Part shown: one piece after another, positions 35,313 through 44,960 of the stretch
Numbering within the stretch: the first letter of the stretch is position 1
Layout of the letters: the number at the start of each line of letters is the position of its first letter
Assembly: GCA_910584725.1 (NCBI GenBank)
Contig: CAJUBE010000026.1
Location: 1 to 64,000, forward strand
Source of the DNA: an uncultured Lachnospiraceae bacterium
GTDB taxonomy: Bacteria > Bacillota > Clostridia > Lachnospirales > Lachnospiraceae
Length of the DNA stretch: 64,000 nucleotides
Reading direction: 5' to 3'
The notes under the pieces: generated by a model
The model's database searches: none
What the model was told of the DNA's origin: nothing
What the model saw: the letters and a program-made list of their open reading frames with translations, nothing else
Translations under genes and position numbers: made by a program

Positions 35313-36737
35313 ATGAAAAAGAAACTGTGGAGAAGCGGACGGGCTGCGGCAGGAATTTTTGCCTGCGCGGGCGTGATGTTTTTGACAGCCTGCGGCGCGG
35401 ATGACGGTGCAGCGGAGCGTTTACAGCCTGCGGAGACAGGGCGGGCGGAAACGTCGGAAAATGATACGGCGGAGGATAGAGCGGGAGAGGAGACGGATGC
35501 TCCGGCGGAGAGTACGGAAACTGCTGCAGACGGTGGGCAGGATGAAAACACGAACACGGAGGCTGGGGAAAACGCAGCTCTCATCGAGTCGCCGGAGAAA
35601 TTCCAGCAGGCGCAGATCAGGCACTACTACAGCGGCATTCTGTCGCAGGTTATGGCGGCATGGCGGCTTCCCGACATGGAATTGGGTGTCGGAACTTCTG
35701 CGGATGATACGCTTGACGCGGAAGAGATGGCGAAGAACTGCTTTGCGGTGGCGGATGTGGATCAGGATGGCAGGGAGGAATTGTTGGTCAGATGGACGAC
35801 GACAACTACGGCAGGCAGTCTTGAGGTGGTGTACGATTACAACCCGGTCAGCGGGGAATTAAAAAATGAGTTTTGCGCGTACCCGGCACTCACCTATTAC
35901 GACAACAGCGTGATTAAGGCGGAATGGTCGCACAATCAAGTGCCGCCCGCGGAGTTCTGGCCCTGCACGTTTTACCAGTATGATCCAGAGGAAAATTCTT
36001 ATGTGGAATTCGGCTCGCTGAGGGCGTGGGATGACATGGGAGAAGAATGGGATTTTCCAACGGAACGGGATGTGGACGGCGACGGAACTGTATATGAAAT
36101 TGTAAAGGCAGGAGAAGAGTATTCCGGTTATGCTTCTGGTTATGAGGGATTCAAATTTAATCAGGCGGATGTGGATGAGTGGCTGGGCGGATTTATGGAG
36201 GGTGCGAAGGAACTGTCAATCGAGTATTATCCTATGAAACACGAGTCTTTTGCGGATTTCACACCCGCTTATTTAAAGATGGTGGCGGAGGAGGCTGGCA
36301 GAGAGCGGACGGATACGGCATCCGATTTGGGGCTGCTGATTCTGGGCGAAGACCGTTTTCTGGACGCGGCGCAGACGATGCTGTCGGAGAAATACGGGGT
36401 GGAAATGGAGCAGCCGGACCCGGATTTTGAAGAGTGGACGGTTGGATTGAAGGATGGAAAAGAGCTGTTTTCCTTCGAGGCGCTGAATGGGGGTCATATC
36501 GGCTATCGAGATGAAAAGCTGGAGGATGTGACCATCTTCGGTATTTATCCGGGCATCAGCGTAGACGGCGCGTGGGAGAAATTGAAGGCTTACGGGTTTT
36601 ATGAATCCCCCTACCCGGAGGTGGAGAACTGCCTCATTACCGGGGAGGGTTTCGACAATATCAGCATCTGGTTTTCCGCGGAGGATGGCGTGGTGACGGA
36701 TATTGCGGTGGGTCCTTACTGCGCGTTTGCGGGGTGA
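35313..36737 (+). CDS. Secreted lipoprotein of unknown function
   Basis: The likely start is 35313 (MKKKLWRSGR), giving a short basic N-region, a hydrophobic core and the lipobox LTAC with the Cys at about residue 27; an earlier in-frame ATG at 35286 is possible. After a Glu/Ala/Thr-rich linker (~60 residues) comes a globular region containing VADVDQDGREELLV and DVDGDGTVYE, which look like EF-hand-style or integrin-type Ca-binding loops. It is anchored outside the membrane. Function unknown. Confidence 0.75.
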   Translation: MKKKLWRSGRAAAGIFACAGVMFLTACGADDGAAERLQPAETGRAETSENDTAEDRAGEETDAPAESTETAADGGQDENTNTEAGENAALIESPEKFQQAQIRHYYSGILSQVMAAWRLPDMELGVGTSADDTLDAEEMAKNCFAVADVDQDGREELLVRWTTTTTAGSLEVVYDYNPVSGELKNEFCAYPALTYYDNSVIKAEWSHNQVPPAEFWPCTFYQYDPEENSYVEFGSLRAWDDMGEEWDFPTERDVDGDGTVYEIVKAGEEYSGYASGYEGFKFNQADVDEWLGGFMEGAKELSIEYYPMKHESFADFTPAYLKMVAEEAGRERTDTASDLGLLILGEDRFLDAAQTMLSEKYGVEMEQPDPDFEEWTVGLKDGKELFSFEALNGGHIGYRDEKLEDVTIFGIYPGISVDGAWEKLKAYGFYESPYPEVENCLITGEGFDNISIWFSAEDGVVTDIAVGPYCAFAG

Positions 36738-36761
36738 GTATCAATCATTTTATGATTTGTG

Positions 36762-36790
36762 TTGTAATTTTTATAGGCATTGGATATAAT
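36762..36790 (+). promoter_or_regulatory. Promoter upstream of the DUF4143 ATPase
   Basis: TTGTAA (36762-36767), a 17-bp spacer and TATAAT (36785-36790). Two direct repeats TATAAAAATGTGA follow at 36820-36832 and 36853-36865 in the leader and might be regulatory. Confidence 0.5.
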
Positions 36791-36877
36791 AAAAGTGTGA
36801 TGATAAACACAAAATTCTTTATAAAAATGTGATTACATTGTGTGAAAATGACTATAAAAATGTGAGGACACACATCT

Positions 36878-38209
36878 ATGGAACGATTTGTTTTGAAAAA
36901 ACTGCTGGCATGGAAGGAATCGCCCTACCGTAAACCGCTGATCTTAAAGGGGGTACGGCAGGTGGGTAAGACTTGGGCACTCAAAGAATTTGGCAGGCGT
37001 TATTATGAAAATACCGCCTACTTTAATTTTGATGAGAACGAAGAGTATAAGCAGTTTTTTGAGACCACCAAGGATGTGGACCGCATTCTGCAGAATCTGA
37101 TGCTTGCCAGTGGTCAGAAGATTGTGCCGGAAAAGACATTTATTATCTTTGACGAAGTACAGGACTGTCCCAAGGTGATCAACTCCATGAAATATTTCTG
37201 CGAGAATGCGCCGCAGTATCACATCGCCTGCGCCGGTTCGCTGTTAGGGATTGCGCTGGCGAGACCAGCCTCTTTTCCCGTGGGCAAAGTCAACTTTATG
37301 CAGATCGATCCCATGACCTTCACGGAGTTTCTGCTTGCCAACGGCGACGAAAATCTTGCCGGGTATGTGGAACGTGTGAATGCCATTGAGACGATTCCCG
37401 ATGCCTTTTTCAACCCGCTCTGCGAGAAACTGAAGATGTATTATGTCACTGGCGGTATGCCCGAACCGGTGCTCATGTGGACGGAGGCGCGGGATGTTTC
37501 TGCCATGCAGGAGGCATTGTCCGGGATCATCGGCGCCTATGAGCGTGACTTTGCCAAGCACCCCGATATCAGCGAGTTCCCGAAGATTTCTATGATCTGG
37601 AAGTCCGTACCGTCCCAGCTTGCAAGGGAGAACAAGAAGTTTCTCTATAAAGTTGTCAAAGAGGGTGCAAGGGCCCGTGAATATGAGGACGCGCTGCAAT
37701 GGCTGGTGGATGCAAGGCTGCTGCATAAGATCTATCGCAGTACCGCGCCCGGTCTGCCGGTGGCTGCCTATGATGACCTGTCAGCGTTTAAGATTTATCT
37801 GGTGGATGTGGGGCTGCTGCGCCGTCTGGCACAACTGGCGCCCACCGCTTTTGGCGAAGGCAACCGCCTGTTTACCGAGTTTAAAGGCGCACTGACGGAA
37901 AACTTTGTATTGCAGACCTTGCTCACACAGTTTGAAGTGGTTCCCCGATACTGGAGCCGGAACAACCCGCCCTATGAGGTGGATTTCTTAATACAGCGGG
38001 AGAATGACATTTTTCCTGTTGAAGTCAAATCCGACGCAAATACAACAAGCAGGAGCTTAAAAAAGTTTAAAGAACTGTTTGCGGATCAAGTCAGACTCCG
38101 TGTCCGATTTTCCCTAAACAATCTGAAGCTGGACGATGATGTGCTGAACATTCCGCTGTTCATGGCGGATCAGACGGACAGGCTGATCGGACTGGCGCTT
38201 GAAAAGTAA
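36878..38209 (+). CDS. AAA ATPase with DUF4143 C-terminal domain
   Basis: The 443-residue protein has a P-loop, LKGVRQVGKTWALKEFG, a Walker B IIFDEVQDCP, and a DUF4143-type C-terminal region (DVGLLRRLAQLAP, then EVDFLIQRENDIFPVEVKS, a PD-(D/E)XK-like E-x-K). These ATPases are common, lineage-expanded and functionally unassigned; some are linked to mobile or defensive loci. It is not flanked by the inverted ends seen around the other two ATPase genes. Confidence 0.85.
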   Translation: MERFVLKKLLAWKESPYRKPLILKGVRQVGKTWALKEFGRRYYENTAYFNFDENEEYKQFFETTKDVDRILQNLMLASGQKIVPEKTFIIFDEVQDCPKVINSMKYFCENAPQYHIACAGSLLGIALARPASFPVGKVNFMQIDPMTFTEFLLANGDENLAGYVERVNAIETIPDAFFNPLCEKLKMYYVTGGMPEPVLMWTEARDVSAMQEALSGIIGAYERDFAKHPDISEFPKISMIWKSVPSQLARENKKFLYKVVKEGARAREYEDALQWLVDARLLHKIYRSTAPGLPVAAYDDLSAFKIYLVDVGLLRRLAQLAPTAFGEGNRLFTEFKGALTENFVLQTLLTQFEVVPRYWSRNNPPYEVDFLIQRENDIFPVEVKSDANTTSRSLKKFKELFADQVRLRVRFSLNNLKLDDDVLNIPLFMADQTDRLIGLALEK

Positions 38210-38242
38210 AGTGATAAAGCCTGATATAAAGCATATATAACT

Positions 38243-38288
38243 GATAGGAAAAATATGCATTGCCTATCCCGATTTTTTCTGTTATACT
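38243..38288 (+). promoter_or_regulatory. Promoter with candidate operator upstream of the transsulfuration gene
   Basis: TTGCCT (38260-38265), a 17-bp spacer and TATACT (38283-38288). The inverted repeat GATAGG (38243-38248)/CCTATC (38263-38268) overlaps the -35 and could bind a sulfur-responsive regulator; the regulator is unknown. Confidence 0.5.
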
Positions 38289-38322
38289 ATTTTCATGTAA
38301 AGGGAAAGACGGAGGAAAAGCA

Positions 38323-39492
38323 ATGGCAAGAGAAATCGGGACAAGATGTATTCATTTGGACGAAGAGGACGGGAAAAACCACTACGGCGCAGTCAGCTAT
38401 CCGATTTACCAGACGGCGACGTTTGCGCATCCGGGAGTGGGGCAGAGCACAGGCTACGATTACAGCCGGGTGCAGAATCCCACAAGAGAGCAGCTGGAAA
38501 AGGTGGTAGCGTCGTTAGAAAACGGGATTGATGCGCTGGCACTGTCATCCGGGATGGCGGCGATCACATTGATGATGGAGCTGTTTTCACCGGGCGATCA
38601 TCTGATCGTGGATGCGGATTTATACGGCGGGAGCGTCCGTCTGTTTGAGCAGGTTTCCAAGAAAAACGGAATTGAGTTTACAAGCATCGACTGCTGCTGT
38701 GAAGATATAGAGGGACAGATTAGGGAGAATACGAAGGCGATTTACATAGAGACTCCCACCAATCCGATGATGCATGTGACGGATATTGCAAAGACGGCGG
38801 AGGCAGCGAAGCGGCATGGATTGCTGTTGATCGTGGACAATACGTTTCTGTCTCCCTATTTTCAAAATCCGCTTGATCTGGGCGCGGATCTTGTGGTCCA
38901 CAGCGGCACGAAGTATCTGGGCGGTCATAACGACGCGCTGGCAGGTTTTCTCGTGACGAACCGGGCGGAGATCAGCGAACGGCTGCGCTTTTTGTATAAG
39001 ACGACAGGGGCTGTCCTGTCGCCTTTCGACAGCTGGCTTATCTTACGCGGGATCAAGACGCTGGGCGTCCGCATGGAGAGAGCGCAGGAAAATGCAATGG
39101 CGATCGCAGAGTGGCTGAAGGGGCAGAAAATGGTCACGGATGTGATTTATCCGGGGCTTCCGGAGCACCCGGGCCATGTGCTGATGAAGAGACAGGCGGG
39201 AGGATTCGGCGCGATGCTGACTTTCCGGCTGGCGAGCAAGGAGGCGGCGCTGGCTGTTTTGGGAAAGGTAAAACTGATCCAGTATGCGGAGAGCCTTGGC
39301 GGGGTGGAAACGCTGATTACCTATCCGACGACCCAGACCCACGCCGATGTGCCGAAGGATGTCCGGGAGAAGAACGGGATTACGGAGAGCACTTTGCGGA
39401 TGTCGGTGGGGATTGAGGACAAGCGGGATTTGCTGGCAGAGCTGGAGCGGGTTTTTCGTGAGATTGAGGAGGAAAAGCAAGGGTGTAAATGA
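38323..39492 (+). CDS. Cys/Met metabolism PLP enzyme (cystathionine gamma-lyase/synthase family)
   Basis: The ATG at 38323 follows GGAGG and gives 389 residues, the usual length. Seen motifs are YDYSRVQNPTREQLE (PLP phosphate site of the neighbouring subunit) and the PLP-Lys motif SGTKYLGGHNDALAG. The family includes cystathionine gamma-synthase, gamma-lyase, methionine gamma-lyase and O-acylhomoserine sulfhydrylase, which cannot be told apart here. It is followed by a MalY-type beta-lyase, so the pair probably serves transsulfuration or sulfur amino acid breakdown. Confidence 0.9.
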   Translation: MAREIGTRCIHLDEEDGKNHYGAVSYPIYQTATFAHPGVGQSTGYDYSRVQNPTREQLEKVVASLENGIDALALSSGMAAITLMMELFSPGDHLIVDADLYGGSVRLFEQVSKKNGIEFTSIDCCCEDIEGQIRENTKAIYIETPTNPMMHVTDIAKTAEAAKRHGLLLIVDNTFLSPYFQNPLDLGADLVVHSGTKYLGGHNDALAGFLVTNRAEISERLRFLYKTTGAVLSPFDSWLILRGIKTLGVRMERAQENAMAIAEWLKGQKMVTDVIYPGLPEHPGHVLMKRQAGGFGAMLTFRLASKEAALAVLGKVKLIQYAESLGGVETLITYPTTQTHADVPKDVREKNGITESTLRMSVGIEDKRDLLAELERVFREIEEEKQGCK

Positions 39493-39670
39493 GTCCCGGG
39501 CGCAGCTTCCTGTGAGTGACCGCCGGAAAGCAAAGCGGAAACATATGGGATGGAGAAAAGACCGTGGAGAAAAATAACATGATTATGTCAGAAAAGAGTT
39601 GTACTAGGAATGGGATGAGGTCAGAAAGAAGCGGAATAAAGCGGTAAGTGCTGATATGGAGGAACGAAAG

Positions 39671-40861
39671 ATGGCGGAGAGAAATCTTGATTTTGACAGC
39701 GTGATTGAGAGGAGAAATACCCGGTCGCTAAAATATGATTTTGCGGCGGAAAGGGGGATGCCGGAGGACATACTGCCGATGTGGGTGGCGGACATGGATT
39801 TCAAGACTTCCTCCTACATAGAGGACGCGCTGGCGGAGCGGGTGAGGGAGGGCGTTTTCGGTTACAGCGAGGTGAAGACGCCCTATTTTGAGACCGTGCG
39901 CGACTGGATGGTCAGGCGGCACGGCTGGCAGCCGCAGGAGGCGTGGCTTGTGAAGACGCCGGGCGTGGTGACGGCGCTTGCCATGGCGGTGAAAGCGTAC
40001 ACGGAGCCGGGGGATGCGGTGCTGATCCAGCTTCCTGTGTATTATCCTTTTGCGGAAGTGATAGAGGACAATGGGCGCCGCGTGGTCAGCAGCACGCTGT
40101 ACCGGGGTGAGGATAACCGCTACCATATGGATTTTGCGGATTTTGAACAGAAGATTGTGCAGAATGAGGTAAAGCTCTTCCTTCTCTGCAACCCGCACAA
40201 TCCGGTGGGGAGAGTGTGGACGGCGGAGGAGCTGGTACGGCTGGGTGATATCTGCATGAAACATAACGTGATTGTGGTCAGTGATGAGATCCATGAGGAT
40301 TTTGTGTTTCAGGGAAAGCATCAGGTGTTTGCGGGGCTGAAAAAGGAGTACGAGGAACGCTGTATCGTCTGTACCTCCCCCAGCAAGACTTTTAATCTGG
40401 CGACCATGGTGCTGTCGAATATTTTCATTCCTAATAGGGATTTGCGTAAACGCTTCCGAAAGCAGCTTGACGCGGCGGGGATCAGTCAGCTTGGCGTGAT
40501 GGGGCTGATCGCCTGCGAGACGGCTTACAGCAAGGGAGAGGAATGGTATTTGGCAATGCACGCGTATGTGCGGGACAACATTGCCTATGTAAAAAACTAT
40601 GTGGAGCAAAACCTGCCCGGCGTGAGGATGACTGAGCACGAGGGAACCTATCTGGTCTGGCTCGATTTTTCCGGGACGGGTTTGTCGGAAACCGAGCTGG
40701 AAGATCTGATTGTGAACAGGGCAAAGCTGTGGCTGGACGGCGGCACAATGTTCGGGGAGTGCGGAAAGGGCTTCCAGCGAATCAATGTGGCATGCCCGAG
40801 AAGTATTCTAAAAGAGGCGATGAGGAGATTGGAAGGGGCGCTTAAGGAAATATGCGGATAG
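39671..40861 (+). CDS. MalY/PatB-family PLP-dependent beta-C-S lyase
   Basis: The start at 39671 has GGAGGA 7 bp upstream; an earlier ATG at 39656 is in frame. The ~396-residue protein has the class I/II aminotransferase fold: MPEDILPMWVADMDF, NPHNPVGRVW, SDEIHEDF, and the PLP Lys in TSPSKTFNLA. MalY/PatB proteins cleave cystathionine to homocysteine. It sits 178 bp after the transsulfuration gene on the same strand. Confidence 0.9.
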   Translation: MAERNLDFDSVIERRNTRSLKYDFAAERGMPEDILPMWVADMDFKTSSYIEDALAERVREGVFGYSEVKTPYFETVRDWMVRRHGWQPQEAWLVKTPGVVTALAMAVKAYTEPGDAVLIQLPVYYPFAEVIEDNGRRVVSSTLYRGEDNRYHMDFADFEQKIVQNEVKLFLLCNPHNPVGRVWTAEELVRLGDICMKHNVIVVSDEIHEDFVFQGKHQVFAGLKKEYEERCIVCTSPSKTFNLATMVLSNIFIPNRDLRKRFRKQLDAAGISQLGVMGLIACETAYSKGEEWYLAMHAYVRDNIAYVKNYVEQNLPGVRMTEHEGTYLVWLDFSGTGLSETELEDLIVNRAKLWLDGGTMFGECGKGFQRINVACPRSILKEAMRRLEGALKEICG

Positions 40862-40970
40862 CTATTTGTGACGATGACGTGGATTTTGTAAAGAAAAGGA
40901 AGTGGTTTCGCTAAGGAATCAAGATCGGGACGATAAGCCGTCTCAGGATGCTACAGAAAACAGAACAGTC

Positions 40971-41000
40971 TTGACAACCCCGAACAGAAATTTTTATAAT
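40971..41000 (+). promoter_or_regulatory. Promoter of the chemoreceptor gene
   Basis: Consensus TTGACA (40971-40976) and TATAAT (40995-41000) with an 18-bp spacer. The chemoreceptor ATG lies 21 bp downstream. Confidence 0.65.
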
Positions 41001-41021
41001 GGGAACGAGGGGGTTGGTGAA

Positions 41022-42995
41022 ATGAAAAGCATACGTACAAAAATCAGCTTGTGTCTCATTTTAACTGTTCTGGTGGGGCTGGTGGCATCCGGCACTTCCA
41101 GCATTGCGCTCAATTACAACAGCACCATGACGACTGTGGAGCAGATGATGAGCGAAACCGCAGTTCTGGCGGCGGGACGTGCCCAGCAGGAGCTTGCATC
41201 CTACAAAAATGTTGTTGTGGAGGTCGGTCATATTCCGCAGCTTGCCGATCCGGACGTATCGGTGGAGGAAAAGCAGGCGATCATGGATGAGCGCGTCGCC
41301 ATGCACGGTTTCCAGCGGGGAAATATCATCGGTGCGGACGGCATCAGTATCTTTGACGGCAAAGATTATTCCGACCGAGAATATGTGCGTCAGGCTCTGC
41401 AGGGAAATATCTATGTATCCGAGCCGCTGATCAGCAAGATTACGGGGCAGCTGTCCATTATGGTTGCGGCGCCTCTTTACGCAGAGGAAAATTATGGCGC
41501 ATCCATCGTGGGCGTGGTTTATTTTGTGCCGCAGGAGACGTTTTTGAATGATATTGTGACAGCCATCCAGATCGGTGAGAACAGCCGGGCGTACATGATT
41601 AATAAGACCGGCGATACGATTGCGGATATTACGCTTGAGACGATCACGGTCCAGAATATTGAGGCGGAGGCGCAGAGTGATCCGTCGCTGCAGGAGCTGG
41701 CGGCGATCCACAGTGAAATGCGTCAGGGGAAAAACGGATTTGGCACCTATATGAGCGGCGGTCATCCGATGTTTGCGGCATATGCGCCTGTACCGGATAC
41801 GGATGGGTGGAGTATTGCGGTGACGGCTCCACAGGTCAATTATCTGGCTTCCACGCGGGACGCTATCATAATTAGCCTTGTGGTGATCGGTATTGCCATA
41901 TTGGTTTCCGTTGTGATCGCGTTGGCATTGGCACGCAATATCGGCAGACCCATGAAGGCGTGCGTCAACCGGATGAAGCTGCTGGTGGAGGGGGATCTGG
42001 AAACGCCGATGCCACGGATCACCAATAAGGACGAGACGGGTGTGCTTGCCCGGTCTACGGAGGCTCTGGTGGATGGGCTGAGTATTGTCATTAAGGATAT
42101 AGATCATCTGCTGAATGAGATGGCGAATCAGAATATGGATGTCCACACGGCACATGAAGATGTGTATGTGGGCAGTTTCCGGAATATTCTGCTTTCCATG
42201 CGCAATATGAAAGTGGCGCTGAGTAACGCTATGCGTCAGGTCAACCATTCAGCAAGCGAAGTGAATGAAGCGAGCAGCCAGCTGTCGGCGAGCGCCCAGA
42301 CGCTCAGTCAGGGGACAACAGAGCAGGCAAGCTCGGTAGAGGAGCTGGCATCGCGGATCAGTGTTATTTCCGAGCAGGTGGCAAATACGGCAAACGGCGC
42401 TCTGGATGTCCGCGCTCAGACACGCAAGACCGGTGAGGAGGTGCTTGTGTGCAATCAGAAGATGCAGAATCTGGTGGAGGCTATGGAACGGATTGAGGAA
42501 AGCTCCGAGGAGATCGAAAAGATTCTGAAGACTATAGACGATATTGCATTTCAGACCAATATACTTGCTTTGAACGCGGCAGTGGAAGCGGCAAGGGCGG
42601 GAGCAGCCGGTAAGGGATTTGCTGTTGTGGCGGAGGAGGTTCGCAATCTTGCCGGGAAATCCGCGCAGGCGGCGAAAAACACTTCGGAACTGATCGGAAA
42701 TTCCACGGAGGCAGTACATATCGGTACGGAGATTGCCCAGAGTACGGCGGAGGTTCTGCTTGGCGTTGTGAACAGCATTCAGGCGGTGGTGGAGGCAATT
42801 GACAATATTGCAACGGTATCGGGCGAACAGTCCGAGTCGGTGGAGCAGGTGTCCGAGGGCATCAACCAGATCTCGATTGTGGTACAGAACAACAGCGCTA
42901 CCGCAGAGGAGAGCGCGGCGGCGAGCGAAGAGCTTTCCGCGGAGGCGACATGCCTGAAAGAGCTGGTGGATCAGTTTACACTGGCATCGGAATAA
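41022..42995 (+). CDS. Methyl-accepting chemotaxis protein
   Basis: The start at 41022 is chosen because a strong promoter ends at 41000; upstream in-frame codons would lie within it. The ~657-residue protein has an N-terminal TM (about 8-30), an extracellular dCache-type sensor (about 35-280), a second TM (about 285-310), HAMP and a signalling domain with the conserved hairpin tip DDIAFQTNILALNAAVEAAR. It senses an external ligand and signals to CheA. The ligand is unknown. Confidence 0.9.
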   Translation: MKSIRTKISLCLILTVLVGLVASGTSSIALNYNSTMTTVEQMMSETAVLAAGRAQQELASYKNVVVEVGHIPQLADPDVSVEEKQAIMDERVAMHGFQRGNIIGADGISIFDGKDYSDREYVRQALQGNIYVSEPLISKITGQLSIMVAAPLYAEENYGASIVGVVYFVPQETFLNDIVTAIQIGENSRAYMINKTGDTIADITLETITVQNIEAEAQSDPSLQELAAIHSEMRQGKNGFGTYMSGGHPMFAAYAPVPDTDGWSIAVTAPQVNYLASTRDAIIISLVVIGIAILVSVVIALALARNIGRPMKACVNRMKLLVEGDLETPMPRITNKDETGVLARSTEALVDGLSIVIKDIDHLLNEMANQNMDVHTAHEDVYVGSFRNILLSMRNMKVALSNAMRQVNHSASEVNEASSQLSASAQTLSQGTTEQASSVEELASRISVISEQVANTANGALDVRAQTRKTGEEVLVCNQKMQNLVEAMERIEESSEEIEKILKTIDDIAFQTNILALNAAVEAARAGAAGKGFAVVAEEVRNLAGKSAQAAKNTSELIGNSTEAVHIGTEIAQSTAEVLLGVVNSIQAVVEAIDNIATVSGEQSESVEQVSEGINQISIVVQNNSATAEESAAASEELSAEATCLKELVDQFTLASE

Positions 42996-43013
42996 AAGAG
43001 ATAAGATATGGGA

Positions 43014-43045
43014 AGGGACCGCACACGTGGCGGTCTCTTTCTTTT
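43014..43045 (+). terminator. Intrinsic terminator after the chemoreceptor gene
   Basis: GGGACCGC (43015-43022) pairs with GCGGTCTC (43030-43037), with one G-U pair and a 7-nt loop, followed by TTTCTTTT. Confidence 0.8.
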
Positions 43046-43141
43046 GCGAATAAGCAGAGAAGGAAGGGCTTGCGTTTTGGCAGGGGTTCGGCTAATATGA
43101 AATGGGATTAAATTCTAGTCGAAAAGGGATGAGAAGGGAGT

Positions 43142-44158
43142 ATGGATTTTAGGGAAATCTTACAATCAAAGCAATACGATTTCATCAGGAAACATGAGAG
43201 GTTGGGAGACAGGATTATGCTCCTTGGCATAGGAGGAAGTTATGCCTATGGAACAAACATTGAGGACAGCGATATTGATTTTCGTGGTGTCACCCTGCAA
43301 TTGCCCTCTGACCTGATTGGTCTTACCAGATTTGACCAGTATGAGGATGATAAAACGGATACCGTTATATATGGCTTCAATAAATTAGTGAAGCTGCTTT
43401 TGGATTGTAATCCTAATACATGCGAGATGCTGGGCTTGGAGGAAGAACAGTATTTCATAAAATCAAAACTGGGACAGGAACTGCTTGATAACCGCAGCCT
43501 CTTCCTGTCCAAGCGTGCCATCAAATCCTTTGGCGGATATGCAGATGCACAGCTGCGCCGCCTGCAGAATGCCATCGCAAGGGACAGTCTTCCACAGAGT
43601 GAGAAGGAAAAACATATCCTGAAATCGGTAAACAACGCGCTGGATGATTTCAACAGGAGACATGCGGGAAAAGAAAGCGGGAGCATCAGACTCTATATTG
43701 ATAAAGCCCAAAATTCGGAACTGGATACAGAAATCTATGTGGATGTGGATTATCAGCATTTTCCCCTTCGGGATTATACGGATCTGTGGGGCACAATGCG
43801 GACCGTTGTTCGAGAGTACGACAAGATTGGAAAACGGAACAAAAAGAAGGATGATAATCACTTGAATAAACATGCCATGCACTTGATCCGACTTTTTATG
43901 ATGGCTATTGATATTTTGGAAAAGGGAGAAATCATTACACACCGAAAAGAGGAACTTCACATCCTGCTTGCAATCCGCAGGGGCGATTATATGATACAGG
44001 ACGGCACGTTTACGCCGGCATTTTATGAGTTGCTTGAGGAGTACGAACGCAGACTGGATGAGGCGGCGAAGAACACTAGCCTTCCGGATAATCCGGATAT
44101 GGCAAGCGTGGAGAAATTTGTGGAACGTGTAAACAGATATGCGGTGGCAGGAGAATAG
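43142..44158 (+). CDS. MNT-type nucleotidyltransferase (COG3541-like), first copy
   Basis: The 338-residue protein has the Pol-beta/MNT signature GIGGSYAYGTNIEDSDIDFRG (about residues 29-49; G-S, then D-x-D) and a helical C-terminal region. The family is related to YcgL-type predicted nucleotidyltransferases. It begins a tight module with a second related enzyme, an unknown protein and a NADAR protein. Such enzymes may add nucleotides to RNA or protein, so a conflict or RNA-repair role is possible, but this is inference. GAAGGGAG precedes the ATG. Confidence 0.8.
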   Translation: MDFREILQSKQYDFIRKHERLGDRIMLLGIGGSYAYGTNIEDSDIDFRGVTLQLPSDLIGLTRFDQYEDDKTDTVIYGFNKLVKLLLDCNPNTCEMLGLEEEQYFIKSKLGQELLDNRSLFLSKRAIKSFGGYADAQLRRLQNAIARDSLPQSEKEKHILKSVNNALDDFNRRHAGKESGSIRLYIDKAQNSELDTEIYVDVDYQHFPLRDYTDLWGTMRTVVREYDKIGKRNKKKDDNHLNKHAMHLIRLFMMAIDILEKGEIITHRKEELHILLAIRRGDYMIQDGTFTPAFYELLEEYERRLDEAAKNTSLPDNPDMASVEKFVERVNRYAVAGE

Positions 44159-44195
44159 TATAGCCATTGCAAAATACTTTGGAATGAGGATTACC

Positions 44196-44960
44196 ATGAA
44201 AAATATAGAAGCAATCATTCACGAAAAACTTTGTGAGATCGAGGGAAAAGAAGGTGTCCGTATTCTGCATGCCGTGGAATCCGGTAGCCGAGCATGGGGC
44301 TTCGCATCACCGGACAGCGATTATGATGTAAGATTTATTTATGCCAGACCGATGGAGCAATATCTGCAGTTGAAGGAGCCAAGAGATGTGATTGAGTGGC
44401 AGTTGGATGAGGTGCTGGATATTAACGGCTGGGATATCAGGAAAGCGCTGAGGCAGCTTGCCAGAGGAAATGCAACACTGTTTGAATGGAGCGGTTCTCC
44501 TATTGTATACCGTACTACTGAGGAATGGAAGAAAGTGCAGGAGGTATCGAAACTTTATTTTTCTGAGAAATCAGCAGTTTATCATTATTATGGGACAGCA
44601 AACAGTACGTTGCAGGAATATTTGATGGGAGACGCGGTGCGATATAAGAAGTATTTTTATGCTCTTCGCCCTTTGCTGGCGGCACAGTATATTGAAGCGT
44701 ATCATAAGGCGCCGCCAGTTCTGTTTGAGGAGCTGCTGCAAATGGAGATGCCCCGAGAACTTAAAATGGTGATAGAAGAACTTTTGGAGATAAAAAAGCG
44801 TACCACAGAAAAGGAAGAGAATCCGCAGATGCCTGTTATCAGAGCGTTTATCGAGGCTGAGACGGCACGCCAAAAAAAGATAGCGGATCATATGGCGGAT
44901 GACCACAATAAGGACTGGTCGGCGTTGGATCAGGTGTTTCGGGAGATTATCTGTATATGA
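44196..44960 (+). CDS. MNT-type nucleotidyltransferase, second copy
   Basis: The start at 44196 is favoured by GAGG 6 bp upstream; earlier in-frame ATGs at 44184 and 44139 are possible, the latter overlapping the previous gene. The ~254-residue protein has VESGSRAWGFASPDSDYDV, the MNT G-S and D-x-D motif, as in COG3541. It is a distant relative of the first copy. It shares the ATGA overlap with the downstream gene, indicating translational coupling. Confidence 0.8.
   Translation: MKNIEAIIHEKLCEIEGKEGVRILHAVESGSRAWGFASPDSDYDVRFIYARPMEQYLQLKEPRDVIEWQLDEVLDINGWDIRKALRQLARGNATLFEWSGSPIVYRTTEEWKKVQEVSKLYFSEKSAVYHYYGTANSTLQEYLMGDAVRYKKYFYALRPLLAAQYIEAYHKAPPVLFEELLQMEMPRELKMVIEELLEIKKRTTEKEENPQMPVIRAFIEAETARQKKIADHMADDHNKDWSALDQVFREIICI

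Noticed and set aside
38210..38240. Weak similarity to the inverted-repeat right end just after the DUF4143 ATPase gene
   Set aside because: Only about 12 of 16 bases match TCTGATGTAAAGTATG and there is no matching left end upstream, so a fourth unit is not supported.
39728..40639. Minus-strand ORF of ~303 residues within the MalY-type gene
   Set aside because: Shadow of a well-supported PLP enzyme; no ribosome site or domain.
41061..42248. Long minus-strand ORF (~395 residues) in the chemoreceptor gene
   Set aside because: The plus strand encodes a clear MCP with dCache, HAMP and signalling domains; the antisense frame is His/Arg-rich with no domain.
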